Assembly (NCBI RefSeq): GCF_000002235.5 | Contig: NW_022145599.1 | Coordinates: 2,121,177-2,185,176, forward strand | Direction: 5' to 3' | DNA: 64,000 nt | Source: Strongylocentrotus purpuratus | Lineage: Eukaryota; Echinodermata; Echinoidea; Camarodonta; Strongylocentrotidae | Shown here: positions 1-12,700 of the stretch, piece after piece | Position numbering within the stretch: position 1 is the first letter of the stretch | How the letters are laid out: every line of letters starts with the position of its first letter | Translations under genes and position numbers: made by a program | The notes under the pieces: model-generated | Database searches by the model: none | Told to the model about the DNA's origin: nothing | Seen by the model: the letters and a program-made list of their open reading frames with translations, nothing else

Positions 1-181
1 TTTCATTTTTATAATAAAACAAATATTGTATTAAACTTTGGAATAAGAGAGTGAGAAGACATGAATAAAAGGAAATAAATTGTATGTTGTTGCATTGTAC
101 GTGCTCACAGGGGAAAGGAAAAAAGTGGTCCTACCAAAGCGTGTGGTGGGTAAATTATATAAAAGAAGTAATGGTGAATAA

Positions 182-432
182 TGCCTCATTTTGCAGCATA
201 AACTATCTATATACATGAAATGAGTAATTAATTTAATGGAATTGCAAAAGTTTAATTAAAATGGCAAATGAGAAATTTGATATTAATCAAAGTGATATCA
301 CATACCATTGAAATCCTGTAGTCGTTGAAGAGACCCAATCATAACCCTACGTCCCATGCTAAGAAATTAACACATCTAGCTGCATGGTAAGCCGGTATAT
401 AATACAAAACTCTAAAGTAAAGCTTGTAGAGG
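182..432. repeat. Segmental duplicate (left copy) of 3435-4146, without the MITE
   Basis: The TTGCAGCATAAACTATC start, the TGCAAAAGTTT middle and the CTAGCTGCATGGTAAGC end all recur at 3440-4140. This copy lacks the 501-bp TTAA element and so shows the empty site. It lies in gene A sequence 3' of the EGF exon. Confidence 0.7.
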
Positions 433-598
433 AAAAAAAAATATTTTGTGTTTTGTATCTCTGCATCTATTCAATTAGTTATTCAAAAAAGTGGAGGTAC
501 TAATTTTATTTCTATTTTAATTTCGGGGGCAAAATGATCTTTAAAAATTTAGTACTCACTACCCCTATACTCTTTTCTATGAAGCAGTTTTGACTTAC

Positions 599-751
599 GT
601 GGGGCAACCGTTGTTTGCTGTACCGTCAGGACCGCTTCACAATTTGTACCAAAAACGTTTCCCGGACAAATACATCTATAGGCTGTGTTGTCTGACTGAG
701 CAAAACATCGTCCGCCATTTTGACATGGCTCCGACATGCATGGATTCATAA
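599..751 (-). CDS. Gene A exon 4: EGF-like domain
   Basis: Acceptor TTATTAATAG|TT and donor CCCAC|GTAAGT bound a symmetric phase 1-1 exon (residues 176-226), as is usual for EGF modules. Six cysteines occur in the order NPC, EPC, GRC, YRC, IC, TNC, followed by a Thr-rich start LTVQQTTVAP. No calcium-binding consensus is evident. Confidence 0.85.
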
Positions 752-3700
752 CTATTAATAAGAAATAACGGAGTATATAAGATTTATAATGTATTTTATT
801 TGGTAACATCATGAATGATATTGTAACAAATCAGTGTTTTAGTATTGGACGAAGGTTAAGCATTTTCTGTTGTACGAGCATGCGCTATAGCAATATGGTG
901 CATCGTTGATTTAGCAATTACTAAACTGAAGGAAAATGAGCATAAATTACATGTTTTGATCATGTTGGTGCAATTATCATGTTTCTTTTGGGGATATTAC
1001 TTGTATAGTAGTGATCTAATCAGAAATAAGGGGTTATACTGAAGATTATATGTGAAGATTTTATGGGATTAGTAGAAATGTTGTGTTGAAGTGTTGTTTT
1101 ACTAACGAGGACATAATTGTTCTTTTACAAGGTTATGTATAGGGAAATTAATATTACGGCAGGGTTGTGCATCTAGGGCTTTCCACTGCACTGTATCCGA
1201 TACAGGCCAGCCTCACCGAGGCTGGCCTGATAATTGGCCTGATAGTTTGCCTGATAGTTGACCTGGCCTAAGCCTCTAAGCCAAGTCTCATATAGTTTGC
1301 ACTGTACTTGTACTGAGTTTACCCGATTGTTGAATGGATCGCAATAAAGACTTTCAACCTACACATCATGATTGGTTTGATTTCTTGGAGCAGTGAAACT
1401 AAGGGACGAGAACCTGTGACAAGTGTTGACAAGGGAAATTGATTGTTCGAAGGATGCTCAATTGATTGATGCTGTGAACGAGGCGTTTAGGTGACCGATT
1501 GTAGTCGATGGACGAATGATTGTTGAGATACGTGTGAGCAGTTAATAACTCCAGCCATTAAGCTACGGGCATATATTTTGTCCAAACGGACGGAGAGCGC
1601 CTGGCCAGATACGGGGCATCCTGACAAATATTCCGTGTCAAGCCAAGGTGGCGAAATCGTGTCCGCTACACATGGTGTCAGAAGTGGGATAGCTGATGGT
1701 GTGGAGTGGTCGAGCTGACGGAGCTAGGGGACGACGGCAGTAGCACTGACGGAGCTGGGGGACCATGGGCAGTAAGTCTGATAGGCGTCACAAGCTGGTA
1801 GAGCTGACGGAGCTGGGGGACGACAGGCAGTAAGACTGACGGCGTCACAGCTGGTTGAGCTGGGGGACGACGGGCAGTAGGTCTGACGGTGTCACAAGCT
1901 GGTAGAGCTGACGGAGCTGGGGGACGACGGGCAGAAGGCCTGACGGCGTCACAAGCTGGTAGAGCTGACGGAGCTGGGGGACGACGAAGGGCAGTAGGTC
2001 GTACGGCGTCACAGCTGGTCGAGCTGATAAAGCTTGGGGGCGACGTGCAGTGAGACTGCCGCGTCACAGCTGGTCGAGCTGAAGGAGCTTGGGGACAACG
2101 GGCAGTAAGACTGACTGCGTCACAGCTGGTCGAGCTGACGGAGCTTGGGGACGACGGGAGGTAGCATTGACGGTGTTGCAACTGCATGGTCGAGCTGACG
2201 GAAGTACGGAACGACAATGGAGAGAAAGAACAATGAGCCCAGGGATGCTGAGAAGGAAAGGAAACGAACTAACTTTTGAACAGTTGAACACTTTTGGAAA
2301 GAGCCATTTTGAACTGTCAGAAAAGACTTGGATTTTAGTTTTGATTTGTTTTGTTGTTGTTGCATAAGTTATAGATAAGTTAGCTTGGGGACCAAGCTTG
2401 GGAGGGAAGGGAATTGTGTAACAAATCAGTGTTTTAGTATTGGACGAAGGTTAAGCATTTTCTGTTGTACGAGCATGCGCTATAGCAATATGGTGCATCG
2501 TTGATTTAGCAATTACTAAACTGAAGGAAAATGAGCATAAATTACATGTTTTGATCATGTTGGTGCAATTATCATGTTTCTTTTGGGGATATTACTTGTA
2601 TAGTAGTGATCTAATCAGAAATAAGGGGTTATACTGAAGATTATATGTGAAGATTTTATGGGATTAGTAGAAATGTTGTGTTGAAGTGTTGTTTTACTAA
2701 CGAGGACATAATTGTTCTTTTACAAGGTTATGTATAGGGAAATTAATATTACGGCAGGGTTGTGCATCTAGGGCTTTCCACTGCACTGTATCCGATACAG
2801 GCCAGCCTCACCGAGGCTGGCCTGATAATTGGCCTGATAGTTTGCCTGATAGTTGACCTGGCCTAAGCCTCTAAGCCAAGTCTCATATAGTTTGCACTGT
2901 ACTTGTACTGAGTTTACCCGATTGTTGAATGGATCGCAATAAAGACTTTCAACCTACACATCATGATTGGTTTGATTTCTTGGAGCAGTGAAACTAAGGG
3001 ACGAGAACCTGTGACAAGTGTTGACAAGGGAAATTGATTGTTCGAAGGATGCTCAATTGATTGATGCTGTGAACGAGGCGTTTAGGTGACCGATTGTAGT
3101 CGATGGACGAATGATTGTTGAGATACGTGTGAGCAGTTAATAACTCCAGCCATTAAGCTACGGGCATATATTTTGTCCAAACGGACGGAGAGCGCCTGGC
3201 CAGATACGGGGCATCCTGACAAATATTCCGTGTCAAGCCAAGGTGGCGAAATCGTGTCCGCTACAATATATCATTAAAGAGCAATTAGATATCTATAAAA
3301 ACTAAGTGAATCTTCTGAAGTTGAAATTGGGCTGTTGTTGCATAGCCATAGGTGACAAGAAGACACAAACAAATTACTAATGTCTAAGACAAGTGAAAAG
3401 TCTCTCAATCTTGCTAACAAATATTGATGAATCATGTCTCATTTTGCAGCATAAACTATCTACATGAAATGAGTAATACACTTTAAAGGTAATACAAAGT
3501 TTTGGGAAATTCGAAAATTGGGTGGATAGTGATTCTTTACAATTTTGATATATTTGGATGCCCCTGTGGATGTATTATAAGCACTAGAAAATTTAGCCCC
3601 TTAAACACTTCTGCTTTCGAGAAAAAATTAATATAAACATTTACCGGTGCTCCCGGTAAATTTTGATAAATTTCAAATAGCGCTCACGGCCGTACAATGG

Positions 3701-6700
3701 TAGCTGCGACCATGAAAATTTCAGAACATGTAGTTGTGATATATAATTTCCAAACGGGGATAGCTAATCGGTCGATTTTAGTCAAGAAACATTGTTTTAT
3801 AGCTTAATTAATATCTTGACCTTGAGAGGGAGCTATACAACATAAAGAGTGTATTATTTATAATTTCATAATTTTAGACTCTATTTCAACCGCAACAACG
3901 ATCACTGAATATTGTAGGATCGCATATGCTTCCAATATGTTCATTTGAACCAAATTCATGGCCCCATACCAAAACTTTGTATTACCTTTAATGGGATTGC
4001 AAAAGTTTGATTGAAATGGCAATTGAGAAGTTTGATTTCAATCAAACTTATCACATAAATCCTGTAATCGTTGAAGAGATACAATCAAAACCCTAAGTCC
4101 CATGATCAGAGATTAAGACCTCTAGCTGCATGGTAAGCTGGTATATTCTGGGGTATTTTCTCCTAAGGGAGAAAAAAATGGTTCCTAGAAATGTACAACA
4201 AAGCAGTATCAGACTGCCTTTGCAATATAATCACTTTTTTGCAGAAATGGAAGAGGAGATTGAATTATTATTTACCTCTTTGCGTCAATGTTCTCGATTT
4301 GACTTGTACCCAGAATATCCTCCGTTCTTGTACAAACGTTCCACTGTGTTGGATCAAAAAATAACATACACATAAGGATAATATCTTCATCATTTATGTA
4401 ATGCGAGTTAATAACTTTCGGCCTATACTGATTAAGTATTAATTATCTCTTTTTTTTTCTCGCTATTCCAAAAGTGTCGGTCTATTATGACTTTGTAGCG
4501 AAATTGCACCAATATTCAACAGATGATAAAAGCGCATCTCTCTCATCTCTCTTTCTCTCTTCCTCTTACTTTTTCTTCTCCTTTTCGCTCCATTCATACT
4601 GCCCTCCTACATCTTAAACCTGTGTCATTCTTCTTCTTCTCTCAAAATCATGATGTAAGATGACACTTGGTTGTTGTGTTAACATGGCCATAATAATAAA
4701 TGACATATACTTACACAAACTGAATATCGCCAACTCCGGCGGATGGTGCCTGCCACATAAACGTAAGATCCGACGGATTCTTATCCGAGCTCTCCGTGTG
4801 GGTAACCGAATCTCCGGTCGCTAAAAAGTTGTTCGTTTGAAATGTATCCGGGAAGTCAGACCATGTGCCAACGGCTGCAGGTGATCCGACCAGTCTGGCT
4901 TGCATGAGAAGACCCCGTAACGTTTGATCTCCAGTTATCCGGACTGTAATAAAGATTTAAACAAGTTATGACAATTAATTTGCCCATTTTAAGATTATGC
5001 TGCCACCAGTTGGTGAGACTCGACCCATGGAGTGATAGAGAGAATGAGTGAAGATATTAAAGGTAATACAAAGTTTGGGGAAATTTTGAAAATTGGGTGG
5101 ATAGTGATTCTTTACAATTTTTATATTATTTGGATGCCCCTGTGGATGTAGTATAAGCACGAGCAAAATTTAGCCCCTAAAACACTTCTGCTTTCGAGAA
5201 AAAATGAATGTAAAAATTTCAAATAGCGCCTACGGCCGTACAATGGTAACTGCGACAGAGTATTGTGATATATCATTCCCAAATGGGGATAGCTAATCTG
5301 TCGATTTTAGTCAAGAAACATTGTTTTTAGCGTAATTAATATCTTGACCTTGAGAGGGAGCTATACAACATAAAGAGTTTATTATTTACAATTTCATAAC
5401 TTTAGACTCGATTTCAACCGCGACAAGGATCACTGAATATTGTAGGATCGCATATGCTTCCAATATGTTCATTTGAACTAAATTCATGACCCCATACCAA
5501 ACTTTGTAATACATTTAAGATAAGTCATATCAACCCTTACTCACTGGCTTGATAGCCATACAGATTTTGAAAGTGGGAGCAAAGATGGGAATAACACACA
5601 AGATCGGAAAGTAACATATAGATCCTTGGAATATCATTATTTATCGAATCAACACAGGGACCATAGCCCCTTGACCCCCCCCCCCTCCCTTAGCCTACAC
5701 CCATGTTTTACTATATATTGTCTATTTTTTTACACCCAATGACTGATAGCAAATAACTGATGTACACAAGCACACTCTCCCTCCAATTTCAAAGCTATAT
5801 AGGAATATTCCCCAGAATTAAATTTCATTCAAAATAACTGTCCAAGTCATCATGTTCATAAAGCCATCCCCGTGGAATACTCTTCCCGTTGTCGGTGGAG
5901 AGGGGGGGGGGGGGGTGTCAATACGTTTTTATTCTGCAGTAGGGGGTCGTGGGTCGACACATCCCTATATTATCCCTATACCCTATACATCAAATAACCA
6001 CTAAGCAGTAAACACTGTGGACCAGGTAGAGTGGATGAGGGACCAAGACACAATAGATCTTGTGTGATTTCCAAGCCTTACAAAAGAGAAAGTCCAATAG
6101 AAGCAAACCCTGAACCAGCTCTAATCCTCTTCCGTTTAACAGAAAGAAACTTTTCTGAAAGTAATGGGAATTATACGGGTTTTTTTAAGAGGGAACGGAA
6201 TGCATAGCCTAGTGCTAAGTTCTATGTTGTATAATGAACGATTTATACAAAATGAGAATTGAGATAAATAAGGTACACTGGAATTTCAGCAGCAGATATC
6301 ACTTGGTTGGTCTAATAATCTAAAATGCAATGATTCCTTTTTAAGTACATTAACAATTTCAAAAAGAAATCTGAGTCATATCCGATATATTGCATTCTAC
6401 TTTATCATTATTGACACTGTTAGGTGTTGCCCCCTCCCCCACTTAGATGAAACAGTAAAATATATTGTTCAAGGGTGGAAGAACATATACAGAACAACCA
6501 TGATTCATAAGGCGTGTACATGTAAATCATGCCAATGTAGCTTCTATGATTAAAAAACCGTGGTCAATTGTACAAACTTACTTCGTTTCAAATGCTCTGA
6601 CTTTGACGGTTTTGTTCGCATGTACAAATATTGTCAGCAAATAAAAAACGGTTTACCCCACTATTCACTGCACCATTGAAATAGAATTGTATCGCTGTCA

Positions 6701-9700
6701 ACTAACAAACTCATAAATATTCATGAAATTCCTTTCACACAGCACTGCAAAGTTTATTCAAGTATATAAACATGTAACACAATTTGAAAATTCAAGTACC
6801 GGTATTTGCAACGCTTCTCACATAGTACTTGCACCAAACCAGATTCGGCGTGCGGATGTGTCGTCCGTTATTGTTTAATGACTGTCGTTTCGATTTTGTT
6901 CGATTTCTTCATCAGCATTATAAATATGAGACAAACTTTGATATGATGCAAACCAATTTTTACAGTGTTAAAAAGATAAGACAGTAAACCTACACAAACA
7001 AGCAACAATTTAAATAATTTATCAAGTATTTTGTCGTAAGGATGTATATAGAAAACGTTAAGATAAACCAAAATATTATGCCGGATTGTACTTCAATACT
7101 CCATACAATATTCATTTCGTTTGAGAATACATGTGGTAATCAATTATAAAGCGAGACTTTACAGATATTTCTATTAATGGGGTATGTGAATTGTGTTAAA
7201 TATTCCTAATCGTTGGAGAAAAATATTTATGTATATACTATTACATATTTTTCTTTTCCAACATGACTGTTCATGTAGTTTTTCAAATTTAAGAGTGAAT
7301 AACTTATATCAGCGCCGAACTAGTTATAATATATTATGTACCTCCCAAAAGTGCATATGTATGGTTACAAATCCAATTTAGCAGTGATGAAGCACTGTAA
7401 GACATCTAAGACGTGCAATGACACGAGACCTATCTTGATGAATCATAATCTATTGAAAAGATCATCTACAGAGCAGATTAGGCAACCTTGGCGACGCGGA
7501 TTATGAGTCGCTAGCATTACATTCTTGGGAATGAAGCTTCGATCGAGTGGTAAGTGTCTATACAGTGCGTCCAAGAAAAAACGAAACCGAGAATTATTGA
7601 TGATTTATCATAACTTAGTCACATTTATAATTAATAAATTACACATATTTGGAAAGCTTAGACCCTCCTCTTTCATTTGATGCAACTCACATGATGCATG
7701 TGTCACGCATGACTTATCAAAATGAATTTGAAGAGAGGAAATCAAAAAGTCATTTGGCGGACGGCATCTGAATTTCAAAAAAAAATTCTAGAAATTTGAA
7801 TTTCTGCCCGTTCATATGACACCTCAATTAGGAAAAATGAGCGAGGAATGACAAAGTTACGTTTGTTTAAAGTAGTGCTTGCATTTCCATATTTTATCAA
7901 ACGAATTCGTTCTCACTGGCTGCCTGCAGTAGCAACAAGCAAAATTGTCAACAGTCTTAACTCCGTTTCGTTGACAATCAGCCATGCATGAAGTCTTTCG
8001 TCTACGGCTGATTGCCAACGAAACGGAGTTATGCGTGAAAATTTAATGTGCATTATATGAGTTGCATCAAATGAAAGATGAGGATCTAATCTTTCCAACT
8101 AGGTGTCATTTATCAATTACAATTGTGATTAAGTTATGATAAAACATCGATAATTCTCGGTTTCGTTTTTACTGGGACGCACTGTATAGAGGATTTATGC
8201 TTGGACAGATTTAAAAAAAATAAATAACTCTTGAGCTTTCTCACCTTAAGTAAGTGAGTTTGGAAGAATTTCATAGCAGTAACTACTCTGAAAAAGATCG
8301 CTTTTCAAAAGCCATTAATCACATTGTGATTTGAAATAGCTTGAACGTAATTTGGACCAAACATGTATGTACAGACCTATTTAATAATGTCTGTATACTA
8401 TTCAGCATGATTGGGTCAACTTCTTTACATTTTATCATTCCACAGCTTCATAATATACATCAATTCTTATTTACTACATAGGTATAATCAACCCTTTCCA
8501 ATAGCTTCAGACAGTTTCCTTCACAATGCGCATGACCAATAATCGGCTTTTATCGTAGAGGGTAGTGTCAGACATTAGCAGATACAAAGAAGGGGTTAGG
8601 GTTATGGGGTGGGGGCTTTCTACTCATGATAGCCACAGTAATTTTTCAATCTGGATCAAGCAAACAATATACCTTTGACTCTCCACTTAATGACGCTAAC
8701 AGATAATTACAGGGAAAGTCTGTATACTCACTCTGCCCAGACATTACTAATTAGTGTCACAAAATGGACAATGTTGGGCCTTTTTCAAAGTAGCATTCCG
8801 ACAACAGAATTCAGAGACTCCATAATACAAAAGGGGGTTTAGTAAAACAATGTTTTTAAGCCTACCAATCACCAAGATCTATTAATGTAGATGATATGTT
8901 TGGTCATGCATATAGAAGCCCTCTACTATATACTGGCTAATAAACCGTCTTCTATCCTGTCCGTGTTGACCTCACGGGTCTCCATAGGACATAGACATAT
9001 TTTCATTGCATATCATTTTAAAACGATAGAGAAAGTTGTCAATATGAACTTTTTTTTTTATGTCTGATTATCATGACATATTTTAGTAATCTCCATGAGT
9101 ATTCCAGGTTGGATAAATGTGGATAAAGGGATGTTTACAAATAAGAAATTGCCCAATTTACTCGGCCTGTATAGGCCGCAAATATTTGACTCCATGGATG
9201 AACAATAAGGGTAGGCATACGAATTTCCACTATTAAAGAATGCTACAGGTAAAAGCATCATATCATCGATGTTCATGGTTTTAGAAAAAGAACGATAAAA
9301 TCTTGTTAGGTAATGAATACTATTTCTGAAATATCAAAGCTACCTTAAATCTCATTAATGAAATTATGTTCATGCTAATCATGTTTCTGAATTAAGGCTA
9401 CCATTGTAACAGGGAAACATTGTCTATTGACAGAACGCAGTGATGGGTAATAATCTGACGGATTTGTGTCGAAAAACGCCGCCATTGCGACATCCTGACC
9501 TTATATAATTCATTTCATTTCAGACCCGCCTTCGGTTCGGTAACTTTCTCGCGTTAGATCATCTTTGTAAAACTGTGTCTTCACAAACTTAAATCGAGAC
9601 TTTCGCAACACAACGCCTGACCTCGTTTTTACTTTGTTCACTAATCTCTGAATGTACCAACCACCTTCAACTAGTACAGAATGGCCATAGAGTACCGAAG

Positions 9701-12700
9701 TTGTTACATCTTAACAAATTATTCTTATAATTTCTCCGTTTTTTCTTCATCTTCCGAAAGAGCATAACAAATAATGTCCAAATGTCGAAAACCAGTTGAA
9801 AATGTTAAATATTGGCTGAGATATGACCATCTGAATGAATAGATTTCCTATAGGAGCTCAGTTTTATATTGCTCTGGTTCATAACTTTATCTCAGCCAAT
9901 ACTTCACACTTTCTTCTTCTATTTCTTCTTCTTCGTTTTAAGTACAGGGTGTATTCTCGTACTGATGGAGGTGCTGTATATATAGTGTATATACAGTGAC
10001 TCCAAAGAACTGGTTTTCGACATTTGGACATTATTTTTTGACACCAAGTCGACAATAGACCAAACAAAACAAAAATCTACCAAAAACTACCAAGAATTGG
10101 TCGACTGGGATGTAGTCGGCTTATAGGCCTACTACACACAAAACATCACATACATAATAACACCAATTCAGGAATTTGAACCTCCAAGAGATTTTGACCG
10201 TATGTCGAGATTACAACTATCTGTAATGATGTGAAAATACGGTATTATGCCCTATCCTTTCACATGGTTTATCGGGAGAATTTCGGAAATACGTCAGATT
10301 TTACTTCAGAATAAAATGATTTCCAGTTTGCTTAATGAACGTGTACAATAAGATCACATCTGATCCGTATCAATAATTCAGATATCATAGGATTAGTTCA
10401 GATAACATATTTCGGCATCCAGTGTTTAGATCAAGAGACGCACCAAGATGATAACAACAATTCATCTTTGTGAATGGGGTATACTTATACATGTACTATC
10501 ATAAATGCACTATTAAATATTTTGTCTTTTTTCCTTTCAAACGCCCAAACCTATTTCGGACTAATTCAATGCTGCACTAGTATGAATATAACATAAACAT
10601 TAATATAAGGAGAGTAAATTTATTCCAATTTACTAAGGGAAGTGATTCGGGAAGTTTTCAAAGATTACACGTACAGATTTTGGGATTTTCAATAAGGAAA
10701 AATAAAAAAATAAATAAAGGGATTTAAATATTTATTTTCCTCCTCGTCTTGCAAGATGTACACCCTAAACCAATCCCCTTTATGAACACAGACACGGGTA
10801 CGTACAGCTATGAAGGGTTCAGACAAGGTTACTGCAAATAACATTGTGCACATAAAAGTACAAGTGGTCTGTTCCACTAAGTCAGATTCCTTGCATATTT
10901 CTCACTGGTCCATAGACGTTCTGATACGTTGTCTATTTGAAACTGATCAATAATGGCTCAAACATAAAGGATAAATCACCTCTATACAAGGAAATGATTT
11001 AAAAACTCATTCTTCCATGTCACTTGACTCAGGGTAATGACAAAGGCCGTATCATAGAATGATCCTACCGTGCAGGATATATCTCTTATGGCAGAGCAGG
11101 GACTTGTTAGTTGACAAGTCCCTGGGCAGAGTATGATACTATTGTAAGGTTTTAATTTCACTGATCCAAGTGGTTACTTGTTTATTTTACACTGTACATT
11201 TAGCTTTCCACTCCGATATGCTTTAGCGCACTCCTGACCTACATTCATTCTCTCCTGTCTGCTAGCTCTTGGCTTCTATTGTTCTGTCCCTATTCATTCC
11301 TCCTCATGCACTTTACCTGCTATAGCACCACACACACACACACTCTTCCTTATCTCTTAGCTATTCAACCCAGCACACATGGCACATGGCACTCTATCTT
11401 TTACAAGCTTTTCTATTGGTTACCTACTTATTGTCCAATCTTGTGATTGGTTATTATTGTTTTGATGGACTGCATGTCAGCCATCTTGGCAGCCATTTTG
11501 TGGTTGGAATAAAATCTAATAGTGCAGCTCAAGTCCTCAACCATGTGAGACCACTTTTGTTTTGTGTGGGACTTTACAACTGGTGGCAGCAGTGGTTTTT
11601 CTGCACTTAACTGTAATTGCAGCCTTCCTTCATATGTAGAAATTCCTGCAGTGTTTTTAGTGGTGAGTTGCAAAGTGAAATTCTCCCTCCATCTGTATAT
11701 GAATGTGAATGTTTGAGAGCATGATATCACCCTTCTGCTCACTGATTGACCTCCCTTCATTTTAAGCTGAGGCAGCTAGTGTTTGTGTGTATTCAACCTC
11801 CTTCATTAATTACTGAAGTTTCATCTTGACTTTTTGAGCCTTGATTTCTTCCTACATCAGTAATTTTGTGAATTCCTACATTCATCCTGCATCAGTAAGT
11901 GAGATTTCCTTTACCCTTCTTCATACTGGAGCTGTATTTTGGTGAATATTCCTGCATTCATCGATTCGTCAGTGAGTGAGGTTTTTTTCTTCACCCTCCA
12001 TACAGTTCTGTATTTTTCTAGCAACTTATCACAACCAGTTTGCATGTGTAGTCTGCCTTTGGCTGCCGTACATTACAGCATTCTGCCATATCAACCTGCA
12101 TATTCTACATAGTGTTGGCGTAGCAACGTAACCAGTTGCAGAATACACCCTCCTTCCATCATAGCCGCTCGCCACAGATATTTCAACTGTTGAGTTTGCA
12201 TTTTCTTCATCTGCACTCAGAGTGACCCCCCCCCCCCCCTCCTTCACATTGACTCATTCAGTAAGTTTTACTGGGTTGATATCTTGTTGATGATCATATC
12301 TGTTGAGTCGATTGCTTATAACTCCTACAGTATGGCATCTTATCGCATGGAATTGCCAGAAGTGTTTACGGGAGAGAACGGCAAAGACTTCCGTCAATGG
12401 ATACGTCGATTTGAAGTTGCTGCACAGGCGTTTTCGGACACTTCTATCAACTTAACCACCCTCCTTCCGGCAAGACTAGCAGGATCAGCCTTCATCGTGT
12501 GGGAGAGCTTGTCTGCTTCGGACAAGAAGGATTTCAAGAAGATGAAGGAGAAACTCTCTCAGGTTTTCGGCCGGACACAGTTTATTGACACATTCAAGTC
12601 TTGTATTACTGCCCGAACTCGCCAACCAGGTGAGCCTTTAGAGGTGTTTGCATCAGCCATTGCTTCCTTAGTAGAAGAGGCTTTCCCATCTTATGATGAC

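Larger units (their letters stand above)
822..3265 (+). mobile_element. Complete non-autonomous LTR retrotransposon
   Basis: Two 849-bp LTRs flank a 746-bp interior. The termini are TGTAAC...GCTACA. A 4-bp ATAT target duplication is visible at 818-821 and 3266-3269. Two bases after the 5' LTR lies a PBS-like TGGTGTCAGAAGTGGGAT (1673-1690), and a purine tract precedes the 3' LTR (2400-2413). There is no gag or pol. The interior is mostly tandem 58-66-bp GC-rich units, so the element must have been mobilised in trans. It sits in gene A intron 3. Confidence 0.88.

Noticed and set aside
1678..2367. Overlapping frames inside the LTR element interior
   Set aside because: They arise on both strands from GC-rich tandem units with no recognisable domain.
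4130..4375. Plus-strand 81-codon frame
   Set aside because: It lies antisense over gene A exon 3, which has splice sites, phase and domain support.
10415..11578. The 728-bp repeat plus 436 bp as one long LTR with a truncated 3' partner
   Set aside because: The TG...CA boundaries with complementary ends, the preceding ACTAT and the PBS spacing all place the LTR at 11143-11578; the repeat lacks LTR termini.
11428..11760. Minus-strand 110-codon frame in the LTR region
   Set aside because: Antisense to LTR and leader, with no domain.
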